Below are positions 45,328-54,352 of a stretch of 64,000 nucleotides of DNA, piece by piece. Each line of letters opens with the position of its first letter. Positions within the stretch are counted from its first letter, which is position 1. The translations under genes were made by a program, and so were the position numbers. The notes below the pieces were generated by a model. The model searched no databases, was not told the origin of the DNA, and was given only the letters and a program-made list of their open reading frames with translations. Source of the DNA: an uncultured Muribaculum sp. (GTDB lineage: Bacteria; Bacteroidota; Bacteroidia; Bacteroidales; Muribaculaceae); the NCBI RefSeq assembly GCF_910583865.1, contig NZ_CAJTYX010000012.1, positions 1-64,000 of the forward strand, given 5' to 3'.

Positions 45328-47409
45328 TCAGGGGCGGAGGATTTTGCGTGTGGAGCCGTCTGCACGGACTTCTATGAACATGCCTCCACGTACATCGCTG
45401 TCGACACGCACCCCCTGGAGATTATAGACCTCCACCGTCCGGTTGGAAAGGGCGGGGGCGGCGGGAATGCTGTCGATTGCCGACGAGGCTGCGCTGTCGA
45501 CGGTGATGTTGCGCAGGGCGAGTCCTGCACCGTCAGCTTCGGAGCATGCATGGAAGCCGATGTGGTAGAGTCCGTCGGCAGTGGGAGTGAATGTGATGCT
45601 CTCATCAACGGGATCGTAGATAGCATACTCTTTTTCAGCGAGAATGGGGGTGGTCAGCGCGGATGGCACCGGTGCAGTGCCGTAGTAAACCGCAAGTCTC
45701 TCCGGGCACGACTCGCTGGCTGTGGACACCTGGAAGCTGATAGTGTACGCGACACCTCCTTCGAAAGATAGGGACGGGAGTATCATCCAGTCATCGGCTT
45801 TGTTTGTCGATGAGTAGGGGTACATGGCGGCGGTACACTCAAGGTCAAGAGCCTCGATATACCAGTATTCTTCTCGGTACCATTCGTTGCGGTCGCCGTT
45901 GACGTCGATTATTGTCAGGTCGGCGAAGCTGTCCTCCTTGTCGAAGTCGAGCACATAGGGAAGCGATACCGATCCGAGGCGATAGGCCGGGGTTGTGTAG
46001 GTGCTGACCATCTTTCCTCGATACGACATGTCGATGCGGTAGGAGTAGCCGGTCATCTGCTCCGGAATCGCCACGGCGTCAATGAGGCTCGTCGCGGTAG
46101 TCGCCGAGGCAACCTGCACGTTATCGGGCAGACGGGTCACGTCGTAGGTCAGCATCGACGCGTCCATGTATCCTCCATGTTCGGTGGCTGTGGGGTGTGC
46201 CCATGTGAGCGTGAATGCGCCGTCGGCATAGCTGAGGCCGGCCGATGTGAGTTTCACGGGAGTGTCGTGGCCTATCCATTGCGAGGCCTTGGCTTTCGGG
46301 CCTCGTCCGGCTTTGTTGGTAAGTTCGAGCACGAATTCATATTGGCCGTCCTCGTCGACTTTCCCTTTGGCTTCAATTTGTTCGCCTGGAGCAGCCGTGC
46401 CCCGTGCGAACAGTGATCCGTTGGCACGCACCAGATAGTCAATTTCACCTTCAAGGGTTGAACCGCCGAAAGTCTTGTCGGGCATCGTGAAGGATACAAT
46501 GCCGTCGAGCGCTCCGCCGTTGAATTTGAGTGTCATGCCGGATGGTGCGGCTGGAGCGTTGTCATCGGCCAATGGGCCCGGGATATACATGCCGCCTATG
46601 GCTTCGCCGTCGGCGAATTCATAGGCGAGGGTCGCTGTGGTTGTGCTCAAGTCGACGGCATAAAGCTCCGACTTGCTGACACTGTAGCCATAATCGTCGA
46701 GAGTGGAAGAATCCTCGTTTGTGACGACTACGTAGAAAATGCCTGTAGAAGTGTCGATTGCTCCTGTAGAGCGTCGGTTGGCGGTGAATCCGAGGTCTGC
46801 CATCTTCTCCGTGTCACCTTTAGTCTTGTCGACCTTCCATAGAGTGCCATCCATCCCTACGGAATAGAGCTGTCCTGAACGTGTGCATCCGAGAGCTATC
46901 CACGGAGTGTCTATCTCCTTTATGGCACGGCGTTCGCCTGTGGCCTCGTTGATAGTGCCGAACACGTATTTCCCGGCGGTTTCGCCCATGTCGGGATCTG
47001 TATAGAAACATCCGTAAATCTTGGCAGTGGTGTGGTCGTAGGCAAGGTCGGTGGCTACGCCGTGGACGCCGCCGAACAGTTGTGAGTTGTATTCCCACGT
47101 GTCGGGTTTGAAAGTGAAGTGGGTGACCTCGGTGAATCCGTAGTCGGTCGATTCCTTCGTGCAGAAATAGAAATCCTCGGTCATGACGCCGCCTCCGCCG
47201 GCATCGATGTCGGAGTCGGACTTGACGAGCTGTCGGTCGGGAGTGTCAAGGCCGAAGCTGTACATCCCTATTTCCGACAGCCGGGGATATTCTTTCCATT
47301 CGTTGGAACTGTAGACCGAGGCGTAAAAGCGTTTTTCGGCGGCCTGCATGCCGCAGGTCATTATAACGGTGGCAATCGCTACAGCAGATAGTCGTAGAGT
47401 CAGATTCAT
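45328..47409 (-). CDS. Large secreted protein with cleaved-adhesin-like and sorting domains
   Basis: 693-aa exported protein. It has a signal peptide (about 1-24) and an N-terminal beta-propeller-like region (about 25-290, with repeated YDHTTAKIYG and STGIFYVV blades). Fn3-like segments and a jelly-roll of the choice-of-anchor/cleaved-adhesin type follow (DDWMILPSLSFEGGVAYTISF, about 540-650). The last ~40 residues (EVYNLQGVRV ... RKIL) look like a type A T9SS sorting tail, so it is probably surface-bound or released. No enzyme motif is seen; adhesion or ligand binding is the best guess. Confidence 0.75.
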   Translation of the reverse strand: MNLTLRLSAVAIATVIMTCGMQAAEKRFYASVYSSNEWKEYPRLSEIGMYSFGLDTPDRQLVKSDSDIDAGGGGVMTEDFYFCTKESTDYGFTEVTHFTFKPDTWEYNSQLFGGVHGVATDLAYDHTTAKIYGCFYTDPDMGETAGKYVFGTINEATGERRAIKEIDTPWIALGCTRSGQLYSVGMDGTLWKVDKTKGDTEKMADLGFTANRRSTGAIDTSTGIFYVVVTNEDSSTLDDYGYSVSKSELYAVDLSTTTATLAYEFADGEAIGGMYIPGPLADDNAPAAPSGMTLKFNGGALDGIVSFTMPDKTFGGSTLEGEIDYLVRANGSLFARGTAAPGEQIEAKGKVDEDGQYEFVLELTNKAGRGPKAKASQWIGHDTPVKLTSAGLSYADGAFTLTWAHPTATEHGGYMDASMLTYDVTRLPDNVQVASATTATSLIDAVAIPEQMTGYSYRIDMSYRGKMVSTYTTPAYRLGSVSLPYVLDFDKEDSFADLTIIDVNGDRNEWYREEYWYIEALDLECTAAMYPYSSTNKADDWMILPSLSFEGGVAYTISFQVSTASESCPERLAVYYGTAPVPSALTTPILAEKEYAIYDPVDESITFTPTADGLYHIGFHACSEADGAGLALRNITVDSAASSAIDSIPAAPALSNRTVEVYNLQGVRVDSDVRGGMFIEVRADGSTRKILRP

Positions 47410-47466
47410 ATGTCAGATAGTTTTGTTGTGTTGAAATGAGTGGTCGTGGATGATGTCGCGGAGTGG

Positions 47467-48795
47467 TCAGGGGACCGTTTTCAGCGGGTGTCGCGTGTCA
47501 AGCCTCGGGAAGCGGAACACTATGGAGAGGAGCAGAAACACGATCAGTGCCCATGGATAGTAGAGGTAGGGCCACGGTGCTACCGGGGATATTGAGGCGA
47601 GCGACGTGGCGAGGAGGGTCTGGGCGCCATAGGGTATGAGGCTCTGCACGATGCACGACGCAGTGTCGAGCAAGGAGGCCGTCTTGCGTGGATCTACGCC
47701 GAAGCGTCGCGACAAGGAGGCGGCAAGCGACCCTACGGTGATGATGGCGACAGTGTTGTTGGCGGTGCAGAGGTTGACGATGCCTACCACCAGGGCTATG
47801 CCGCCTTGTGCGCCGCGCGGACCTCTGATACGTCGCGTGAGCAGCTGTAGGATGTAGTCGATTCCTCCTGCTGCTTTTATGAGTCCGAGCATTCCGGCAG
47901 CAAGGAGTGTGATTATTATCAGCTCGCCCACTGAAGCTATTCCGGCGCCCATGAAGCCGAACATGGTGATGATGTCGTGGCCGGTGAGTATGCCGAGCAG
48001 CAGCGCCGCCACAATGCCTATGGCGAGAACCACGGTGACGTTGAGTCCGGCAAGTGCGAGCAGTATGATGAGCAGGTAAGGGATGACGAGCACGGGATTG
48101 GATGTGGTGAGATCGGCCATGTCGGGTAGCTGCACACCGAGGATCACGTAGAGCACGAGCGAGGTCAGTGCCGCCGGGAGGGCTATCCATAGATTCACGC
48201 GGAACTTGTCGCGCATGAGGCATCCCTGGGTGCGTGTGGCGGCGATGGTTGTGTCGGAGATGAATGAAAGATTGTCGCCGAAGAATGCTCCACCGAGCAC
48301 CACGGCCACAAAGAATGGCACGTTGCCGCTCTCGGACTGGGCAAGCTCTACGGCGAGCGGGGTGAGAGCCACGACCGTGCCTACCGACGTGCCTATGGCG
48401 AGCGATATGAAGCATGATGCGGCGAAAAGTCCGGGTATGAGCATCTCGACAGGAAGAAACCGCAGCGCCAGATGTACGGTGGCCTCTACAGCGCCTATCT
48501 CCTTGGCTATAGAAGCGAAGGCTCCGGCGAGGATGAATATCCATACCATGTACATGACGTTGGAACTGCCGGCATCGTGAGAGAATATTTCGACGCGTTC
48601 GCTGAGCGGCTTGCCGCGCATTATGATTACAGCCCAGGCCGAGCCGATAAGCAGCGCTACGGAAATGGGCATCTTGTAGAAATCTCCGATTACGAGGGAT
48701 ACCACAAGGTAAAAAATGAGGAATACCAGTATCGGCGATACGGCAAGCAGTCCGATACGGGGCGGTATGCGTGGAGGAGCGGATTGGTTGTCCAT
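47467..48795 (-). CDS. nhaC: Na+/H+ antiporter, NhaC family
   Basis: Inner-membrane antiporter with about 11-12 hydrophobic helices. Family landmarks include FISLAIGTSVGTVVALTPLA and GAFFGDNLSFISDTTIAATRTQG, whose Asp residues lie in the ion path. The length of 442 aa suits NhaC. It starts eight bases after the downstream end of a small membrane-protein gene, suggesting co-transcription. It could convert the Na+ gradient built by the decarboxylase encoded at 55-59 kb into a proton gradient, or the reverse. Confidence 0.9.
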   Translation of the reverse strand: MDNQSAPPRIPPRIGLLAVSPILVFLIFYLVVSLVIGDFYKMPISVALLIGSAWAVIIMRGKPLSERVEIFSHDAGSSNVMYMVWIFILAGAFASIAKEIGAVEATVHLALRFLPVEMLIPGLFAASCFISLAIGTSVGTVVALTPLAVELAQSESGNVPFFVAVVLGGAFFGDNLSFISDTTIAATRTQGCLMRDKFRVNLWIALPAALTSLVLYVILGVQLPDMADLTTSNPVLVIPYLLIILLALAGLNVTVVLAIGIVAALLLGILTGHDIITMFGFMGAGIASVGELIIITLLAAGMLGLIKAAGGIDYILQLLTRRIRGPRGAQGGIALVVGIVNLCTANNTVAIITVGSLAASLSRRFGVDPRKTASLLDTASCIVQSLIPYGAQTLLATSLASISPVAPWPYLYYPWALIVFLLLSIVFRFPRLDTRHPLKTVP

Positions 48796-48803
48796 GTTTT
48801 ATA

Positions 48804-49328
48804 TCAGGAGAGACGGCTTTCTTTCAGCAATTCGATAAACCGCTGCAAGGCGGTGGAGGACTGGAACGAGGAGTAGGGAATGAGCAGCATCGGAGCCGGC
48901 CGTTTTTTGTCAAGGAGTAGTCCGATGGCCGACGATGAGCGAATCGTGCCGCAGATGTCGGACATATTGATAACAGTGGTCGACACCGGCTTTTCCGAGG
49001 CATCTTCATCGTTTTCGTCGGTGAAGAAATCTATTGTCAGGTCGATGCCGTCGCAGGCCACGGAATGTAGTGGAATGTTGAGGCGCGCATGCGGAGAGAG
49101 TGCGTGATAATAGTAGACGATGAGCATCGCCGGCGGGATGACGAGACACACGAGCACGAGTGCAAGCATCAGATAGCGGATGTCGGCGGAGGCAAATGCC
49201 GCCGATATGGAGCATAGTGGTAGGAGAGCTACCGCCCACCACCATTTTGACGCCCATTGGCGCATGATGGCTGAGGCATAGGCCGATGGGGAGATGCGGA
49301 ACTTGGTCGTGACGATTGTTTCCGGCAT
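48804..49328 (-). CDS. Two-TM membrane protein, possibly YcxB-like
   Basis: 174 residues with two adjacent transmembrane helices (about 30-75) and a C-terminal cytoplasmic domain of ~95 residues that ends SSTALQRFIELLKESRLS. The layout (short N-terminus, helix pair, beta-rich tail with an IPYSSF segment) resembles YcxB-like proteins, a family of unknown function. Only weak support. It lies just upstream of the NhaC gene. Confidence 0.6.
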   Translation of the reverse strand: MPETIVTTKFRISPSAYASAIMRQWASKWWWAVALLPLCSISAAFASADIRYLMLALVLVCLVIPPAMLIVYYYHALSPHARLNIPLHSVACDGIDLTIDFFTDENDEDASEKPVSTTVINMSDICGTIRSSSAIGLLLDKKRPAPMLLIPYSSFQSSTALQRFIELLKESRLS

Positions 49329-49347
49329 GTCGGGTATATACTATATG

Positions 49348-49392
49348 CTCACCGGCGGTGTGTCAGTGATATGCTGGCACGCCGCCGGTGAG
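49348..49392 (-). terminator. Strong hairpin between zinc-ribbon gene and membrane-protein gene
   Basis: A ~19-bp stem (49348-49366 with 49374-49392), mostly Watson-Crick with G-U pairs and one mismatch, and a 7-nt loop. It lies 24 bp after the zinc-ribbon stop codon. No U-run follows, so it may attenuate rather than end transcription. Confidence 0.5.
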
Positions 49393-49416
49393 TGTGGCTT
49401 GGAATTTATGGTAGAA

Positions 49417-50196
49417 TTATTTTCCGGCAGCTACTTCCGCCTCGGCGATACCGGCCAGCTCGGGATCAATCATGATGCGGCCGCAGTATTCACACACGAT
49501 GACTTTCTTGTGCATCTTGATTTCCATCTGCTTCTGCGGTGGTATTCGGTTGAAGCATCCTCCGCATGCGTTACGCTGGATATAGACGATGCCCAGGCCG
49601 TTACGGGCGTTGTCGCGGATGCGCTTGAAAGCCTTGAGTGTGCGCTCATCTATTGTCGGCTCGATTTCCTTGGCGCGGACGCGGAGGCGCTCCTCGTCCT
49701 GGCGTGTCTCGGACACGATTTCTTCAAGCTCGGCTTTCTTCTCCTTGAGGATATGCTGGTTGTCGGAGAGTTTCTCTTCAGTGGCCGTGATGTCGGCATT
49801 GCGCGAGTCGATGGCGCGTGCGTACTCGTTGAGGTGCTTTTCGGAAAGCTCGATCTCGAGGGTCTGGAACTCGACTTCTTTAGACAGGAGATCGAACTCG
49901 CGGTTGTTGCGCACGTTGTCGAGCTGCTCCTTGTAGCGGGCGATCTTGGCCTGCGACTCGTTGATCTTCTCCTTTTCGATGGTTGTCTTGCGGCGGAAGT
50001 CCTCGATGTCGCGCTGATAGTTTTCGATACGAGTCTTTAGCCCCTCGATATTGTCCTCAAGGTCCTTCACTTCGAGAGGAAGTTCGCCACGTATCTGCTT
50101 GATGCGGTCGATCTCTGAGAGTATGGTCTGAAGCTCGTAGAGAGCTTTCATGCGCTGCTCTACAGAGAGGCCGTCGGATTTCTTTTCAGTAGCCAT
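49417..50196 (-). CDS. Coiled-coil protein with C4-type zinc ribbon (DUF164-like)
   Basis: A long antiparallel coiled coil (about 10-195, many Glu/Lys/Ile heptads) is capped by a zinc ribbon with two CxxC knuckles (CGGCF and CEYCG, about 210-240). This matches the C4 zinc-ribbon family found beside Nif3 genes in many bacteria. The molecular role is unknown; nucleic-acid binding is suspected for the family. The gene begins two bases after the Nif3-family gene's end. Confidence 0.85.
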   Translation of the reverse strand: MATEKKSDGLSVEQRMKALYELQTILSEIDRIKQIRGELPLEVKDLEDNIEGLKTRIENYQRDIEDFRRKTTIEKEKINESQAKIARYKEQLDNVRNNREFDLLSKEVEFQTLEIELSEKHLNEYARAIDSRNADITATEEKLSDNQHILKEKKAELEEIVSETRQDEERLRVRAKEIEPTIDERTLKAFKRIRDNARNGLGIVYIQRNACGGCFNRIPPQKQMEIKMHKKVIVCEYCGRIMIDPELAGIAEAEVAAGK

Positions 50197-50198
50197 TC

Positions 50199-51008
50199 CT
50201 AAATATAGTTTATCGGATTTTTTTCTGAGTCGGAATAATTAACTGCAAAGTTAGGAAAATTCTGCGTAATTATATGATGAAAAATGCGTTTTGTGCATGA
50301 TTCCGACTCGAAGTGGCCTATGTCTATGATGAAAATACGGTCGCCGTAGTCGAGGAAGTCGTGATAGCGGACATCGGAGGTGACATAGGCCTGCGCTCCG
50401 GAGGCGATGGCATCGGGAATCATTGATCCTCCGGATCCTCCGCAAATGGCCACTTGCTCTATGACCGCTCCCTCGGGTGGAGCGGTGCAACGGCACACAG
50501 GTGAGGAGCACGCTTTCTTGACTCGTTCTACAAGTTGCATGGCGGTAAGTGGTACAGCCGATATGGCTACAGCTCCTGCACCGGCTTCTGGCATGTCGGC
50601 GTTAATCGGCATGAGCGGGTGAAGGTAGTCGAGGCCGAGGTCGCGGGCAAGCCATGCGTTGACACCGTCAGGGGCGTTGTCGAGGCTGGTATGTGCGCAG
50701 TAGATGGCGATACCCTGCTCTATGGCGCGTATCACGGCCTGCTGTTGCGGGGTGGCTCCGGTGATCTGCTTCAGTCCGTGGAATAGTAGCGGATGATGGG
50801 CGACGATGAGGTTGTACCCGCGTGCCACCGCCTCGTCGACACGGGTCGGGGTGACATCGACGCAGAGTAGCACGCCAGTGCACTTCCGCGAGGAGTCGCC
50901 GAGCTGTAGCCCTGAGTTGTCGTAGCTCTCCTGGAGAGCAACAGGGGCCATCTTTTGGATGGCCCCGATTATGGAATCAATGGTGATGTTCATTACTGTG
51001 ATGTTCAT
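50199..51008 (-). CDS. Nif3-like dinuclear metal-centre protein
   Basis: Nif3/YbgI family, hexameric toroid with a two-metal site; the true reaction is unknown although databases name it GTP cyclohydrolase I type 2. Metal ligands appear as VAHHPLLFHG (about 68-77), HTSLDNAPDG (about 105) and the C-terminal DIGHFESE. At 269 aa it is the compact form without the PII-like insert of longer homologues, so it is complete. ATG codons at 51008 and 50993 are both possible; the second starts the conserved sequence. It follows aspS. Confidence 0.88.
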   Translation of the reverse strand: MNITVMNITIDSIIGAIQKMAPVALQESYDNSGLQLGDSSRKCTGVLLCVDVTPTRVDEAVARGYNLIVAHHPLLFHGLKQITGATPQQQAVIRAIEQGIAIYCAHTSLDNAPDGVNAWLARDLGLDYLHPLMPINADMPEAGAGAVAISAVPLTAMQLVERVKKACSSPVCRCTAPPEGAVIEQVAICGGSGGSMIPDAIASGAQAYVTSDVRYHDFLDYGDRIFIIDIGHFESESCTKRIFHHIITQNFPNFAVNYSDSEKNPINYI

Positions 51009-51026
51009 GAAGTGTGGTGTTCGTCA

Positions 51027-52790
51027 TTACTGCTTGTCGCGGATGTCGACCGTGAGGTTAAGCTCGTCGAGCTGTTTGGGGTCGAGCGCGGCGGGAGCGT
51101 CGAGCATGACGTCGCGGCCCGAATTGTTCTTCGGGAAGGCGATGCAGTCGCGTATCGAGTCGAGACCTGCGAAGAGCGATACCCAACGGTCGAGACCATA
51201 TGCGAGGCCTCCGTGGGGTGGTGCCCCGTACTTGAATGCATTCATCAGGAATCCGAACTGCTCTTGTGCTTTCTCGGGTGTGAAGCCGAGTATCTCGAAC
51301 ATTTTGGCCTGCAATGCGCTGTCGTGTATACGGATTGAACCTCCGCCGACTTCCACTCCGTTGACCACCATGTCGTAGGCATCGGCGCGCACTGCTGCGG
51401 GGTCGGTGTCGAGCATGGGTATGTCCTCGTCCTTGGGATGGGTGAACGGATGATGCATTGCCATCAGGCGCTGCTCCTCGTCGCTCCACTCGAACATGGG
51501 GAAATCGACCACCCACAGGCATGCGAACTTGTTCTTGTCGCGCAGTCCGAGCTGACGGCCCATTTCAAGGCGCAACTCGCAGAGCTGCTTGCGGGTTTTC
51601 ATCGCGTCGTCGCCGGAGAGGATGAGTATGAGGTCGCCGGGCTTGGCATCCATGGCTTCCTTCAGTTGTTGTAGCACCTCCTGCGAATAGAATTTGTCGA
51701 CTGACGACTTGACGTTGCCGTCGGCCTCGACGCGGGCATAGACCATGCCTTTGGCGCCTATCTGCGGACGCTTGACGAATTCGGTGAGCTGGTCGAGCTG
51801 TTTGCGGGTATAGTGGGCTGCTCCGGTGGCACAGATGCCTCCGATGTAGGCGGCGTTGTCGAATACGCTGAATCCGTGGCCCTTGAGCACATCCATCAGT
51901 TCGACGAATGTCATGCCGAAACGCAGGTCGGGTTTGTCCGATCCATACAGGCGCATGGCATCGGCCCAGGGCATACGTATGAACGGTTCGGTAAGTTCCA
52001 CACCGCGCAGTTCCTTGAACAGGTGTTTCGCCATCCCTTCAAACAGCTGGATTATATCGTTCTGGTTGACGAACGACATCTCGCAGTCGATCTGAGTGAA
52101 CTCAGGCTGGCGGTCGGCGCGCAGGTCCTCGTCGCGGAAGCATTTCACAATCTGGAAGTAGCGGTCCATGCCCGACACCATGAGTAGCTGCTTGAGGGTC
52201 TGTGGCGACTGGGGAAGCGCGTAGAACTGTCCGGGGTTCATGCGCGAGGGCACAACGAAGTCGCGTGCTCCCTCGGGGGTGGAGCCTACAAGCATGGGGG
52301 TCTCTATCTCAAGGAATCCCTTGGAGTCGAGGTAGCGGCGCACTTCCATAGTCATGCGGTGGCGCAGCTCAAGGTTGCGGCGCACGCATGGACGGCGCAG
52401 GTCGAGATAGCGGTATTTCATGCGTATGTCATCGCCGCCGTCGCTCTCGTCCTCGATGGTGAACGGGGGCACCTCGGAACGGTTGAGCACATTGAGCGAG
52501 TGGGCCTCGATCTCGATGTCGCCGGTGGGCATGTCGGGATTCTTGGCATAGCGTTCGGCTACTTTTCCCGTAATCTGCACTACGAATTCACGTCCGAGAT
52601 GGTTGGCCTCCTCGCAGAGTGGGGCGTCGACCTCGTTGTTGAAAACGACTTGGGTGATTCCGTAGCGGTCGCGGATATCGACAAATGTCATGCCGCCCAT
52701 CTTGCGGATGCGCTGCACCCATCCGGCTATTGTGACGGTCTGACCGGCATCGGCGAGTCGCAACTCGCCACAGGTCTTGTTACGATACAT
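51027..52790 (-). CDS. aspS: Aspartyl-tRNA synthetase
   Basis: Class II synthetase that charges tRNA-Asp. The OB-fold anticodon domain spans about 1-105 (CGELRLADAG, VQRIRKMGG). The catalytic domain carries the class II motifs (FLEIETPMLVGSTPEGARDF; QSPQTLKQLLM; FRDEDLRADRQPEFTQID) with the bacterial GAD insert between. Motif 3 is GLAYGLDRWV. The length of 587 aa is typical of the bacterial discriminating type. Whether it also serves tRNA-Asn cannot be read. It has its own promoter. Confidence 0.97.
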   Translation of the reverse strand: MYRNKTCGELRLADAGQTVTIAGWVQRIRKMGGMTFVDIRDRYGITQVVFNNEVDAPLCEEANHLGREFVVQITGKVAERYAKNPDMPTGDIEIEAHSLNVLNRSEVPPFTIEDESDGGDDIRMKYRYLDLRRPCVRRNLELRHRMTMEVRRYLDSKGFLEIETPMLVGSTPEGARDFVVPSRMNPGQFYALPQSPQTLKQLLMVSGMDRYFQIVKCFRDEDLRADRQPEFTQIDCEMSFVNQNDIIQLFEGMAKHLFKELRGVELTEPFIRMPWADAMRLYGSDKPDLRFGMTFVELMDVLKGHGFSVFDNAAYIGGICATGAAHYTRKQLDQLTEFVKRPQIGAKGMVYARVEADGNVKSSVDKFYSQEVLQQLKEAMDAKPGDLILILSGDDAMKTRKQLCELRLEMGRQLGLRDKNKFACLWVVDFPMFEWSDEEQRLMAMHHPFTHPKDEDIPMLDTDPAAVRADAYDMVVNGVEVGGGSIRIHDSALQAKMFEILGFTPEKAQEQFGFLMNAFKYGAPPHGGLAYGLDRWVSLFAGLDSIRDCIAFPKNNSGRDVMLDAPAALDPKQLDELNLTVDIRDKQ

Positions 52791-52812
52791 AATTGGCTTT
52801 GAAAATTTTGCG

Positions 52813-52843
52813 TAAAGTTAGTGAAAAGTAGAAAAAACGCAAA
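52813..52843 (-). promoter_or_regulatory. Promoter of aspS
   Basis: TTTG (-33, 52840-52843), 19-nt spacer and TAACTTTA (-7, one mismatch to TAnnTTTG) on the minus strand, 23 bp before the ATG. Confidence 0.65.
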
Positions 52844-52906
52844 ATAGAATCTTTTGAGGCGGAAATATGAGTCGAAAACACCGTGTCCGTCATGTCACTG
52901 TCCGTG

Positions 52907-53080
52907 TCATTCGAATATTGTTCCGGTAATCCATCTGCAAAGGATGGCAATGGGCACTGTGATTGCTGTAGTGGTGGCAAACCTCAGCCAACCGGTTTTT
53001 ACTCTTTTCTTGAGGCATGAGTCTGTGACCGTGATAAGGACCACGTACACAGGTATCAGTACCAAATCTATCGATAGCAT
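52907..53080 (-). CDS. Membrane microprotein (57 aa)
   Basis: An ATG at 53080 opens a 57-residue frame beginning MLSIDLVLIPVYVVLITVTD, then a basic loop (KKRVK), then a second hydrophobic helix (ATTTAITVPIAILCRWI). Two helices joined by a positive loop give both ends outside by the positive-inside rule. It starts 23 bp after the stop of the 160-aa membrane-protein gene on the same strand, so it is probably in the same transcript. The family is unknown. The clean helix-loop-helix pattern argues for a real gene. Confidence 0.55.
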   Translation of the reverse strand: MLSIDLVLIPVYVVLITVTDSCLKKRVKTGWLRFATTTAITVPIAILCRWITGTIFE

Positions 53081-53103
53081 TTGTCTGGTTCAGATCGATG
53101 GGG

Positions 53104-53586
53104 TTAACGGGATTGCATTACATGGCTTTTCTTCATACCATAGAGGAGTATGCCGGCAATGGCGGCTATCGACAGGAATATGAAATCGCCCGGGGTGGAG
53201 GGTATACGCCACTCGTTGACGTATGTGATTATAGGAATCAGGTAGGTCAGTTTGAACAGTTCTTTGGCTGTTTTTATTCGGAAGCTGCGTGCGCCGAGAT
53301 GCTGTGCTTCGTCCTCCGGCAGATCCGGATGACGAGTGGCGAATCTGGCGATATGATTAAGATATTGTCGACGTAATGCAAACCCGCAATAAAATCCAAT
53401 GATAGCCATCACTCCGAATATTATTCCCGAATAAGTGTCGGGAGAGCCGGCGATGAATTCTTGCAGAGTCATTGGACTTTCGTTGTGCAGCAAACCGCGG
53501 ACGGCAATCATCAGATAAATTATCGTCAAGAGGGTTATCGAGCCAATCAATCCGGAGAGGCAGCAGGAGGCCGTTTTATTTTTCAT
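53104..53586 (-). CDS. Small membrane protein (160 aa), unknown function
   Basis: Four hydrophobic helices, at about 10-30, 53-72, 110-120 (weak) and 133-152. A conserved-looking cytoplasmic stretch (RRQYLNHIARFATRHPDLPEDEAQHLGARSF) lies in the middle. I cannot assign a family. A near-perfect promoter lies ~140 bp upstream. Two membrane microprotein genes flank it on the same strand, so the three may form a small membrane-protein locus. Confidence 0.65.
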   Translation of the reverse strand: MKNKTASCCLSGLIGSITLLTIIYLMIAVRGLLHNESPMTLQEFIAGSPDTYSGIIFGVMAIIGFYCGFALRRQYLNHIARFATRHPDLPEDEAQHLGARSFRIKTAKELFKLTYLIPIITYVNEWRIPSTPGDFIFLSIAAIAGILLYGMKKSHVMQSR

Positions 53587-53726
53587 AATTTTTGTGGGTT
53601 ACTCAGTCTATGGATGTGTATGTTTTTTAGTCATGTTGTTGACAGATGATTCAGTCAGATGTGTATCAGAGGATGCGCATAATTATGGTGAAGTTGCATA
53701 TTGAATTTTTTTGGTGGTTTATGATG

Positions 53727-53758
53727 CAAATGTAATGTTTCTCCGGCTATAATGCAAA
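53727..53758 (-). promoter_or_regulatory. Promoter upstream of the 160-aa membrane protein
   Basis: TTTG (-33, 53755-53758), 20-nt spacer and TACATTTG (-7, 53727-53734), an exact consensus on the minus strand. It gives a leader of about 135 nt. Confidence 0.7.
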
Positions 53759-53765
53759 TGAAAAA

Positions 53766-53936
53766 TCAGTCTTTTCCTCTCATAAGCTTAATATAGCTGA
53801 TTGTTCCGAAAATAATGAGTGACGTTGTCGAGATTGCAAGTTTCCAGCGATGGCATATGAATAATGTATAGAGTGGCCACGCCAGAATAGCCAGGCCTCC
53901 TATATAAATCAATGTGTAAAGTATCTTCTTGTTCAT
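53766..53936 (-). CDS. Membrane microprotein (56 aa)
   Basis: An ATG at 53936 opens a 56-residue frame. Hydrophobic helix 1 covers about 5-28 (LYTLIYIGGLAILAWPLY), then a short His/Arg/Lys loop (CHRWK), then helix 2 (LAISTTSLIIFGTISYI) and a basic tail (KLMRGKD). The pattern matches a two-helix inner-membrane peptide like the 57-aa one downstream. The promoter for the next gene lies just past its stop codon. No family known to me. Confidence 0.55.
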   Translation of the reverse strand: MNKKILYTLIYIGGLAILAWPLYTLFICHRWKLAISTTSLIIFGTISYIKLMRGKD

Positions 53937-54064
53937 TTGCTTTCTGTTTGATTGCCGTGTGCAATGATTTGTGTTTGATTATTTGGAAAGAGTTGGTGAA
54001 TTTATGTCAAAGAGGTCAGCCGGCAAAATTTTCAGTCTTGAAAATATTTATCATTTTGAAATTC

Positions 54065-54080
54065 CATGTTATGTAACATG
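54065..54080. promoter_or_regulatory. Perfect 16-bp palindrome, possible operator
   Basis: CATGTTA-TG-TAACATG lies about 130 bp before the 56-aa membrane microprotein gene. The symmetric 7-bp arms suit a dimeric transcription regulator. The rest of the 475-bp stretch to 54411 has the hairpin and G-rich block noted separately and no gene. Confidence 0.35.
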
Positions 54081-54095
54081 TTGGTAAACAATTTG

Positions 54096-54134
54096 TTATA
54101 AGTGATGAAAAATTTAATTTTTTATCACTTATAA
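54096..54134. other. AT-rich long hairpin
   Basis: An 11-bp perfect stem (TTATAAGTGAT at 54096-54106, with its complement at 54124-54134) continues inward through A/T pairs to about 18 bp with a tiny loop. With T-runs present it could act as a terminator for minus-strand transcripts coming from 54412. Confidence 0.4.
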
Positions 54135-54352
54135 GATAGTGGTTAATCCACTGGTAATCAGCAAAGTACTATGTGCTTAAACTTTTGGCTGATAATTAAC
54201 TGAATAACAGACTGTTATTTTTGATGCGGCTGTTCTTGATTCCACTTGGAAGCTTTGTGATATGATTCGTGGAGATATGATTAATCCCGACTGCGGGTAG
54301 CGGCCGGGAGGTTGCGGTAGGGGAGATGGTGTTGATGGACAAGAGAGGGAAC

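Noticed and set aside
50199..51008. Truncated Nif3 protein
   Set aside because: All metal-ligand motifs are present; the shorter length only reflects lack of the PII-like insert, as in the ~250-aa family members.
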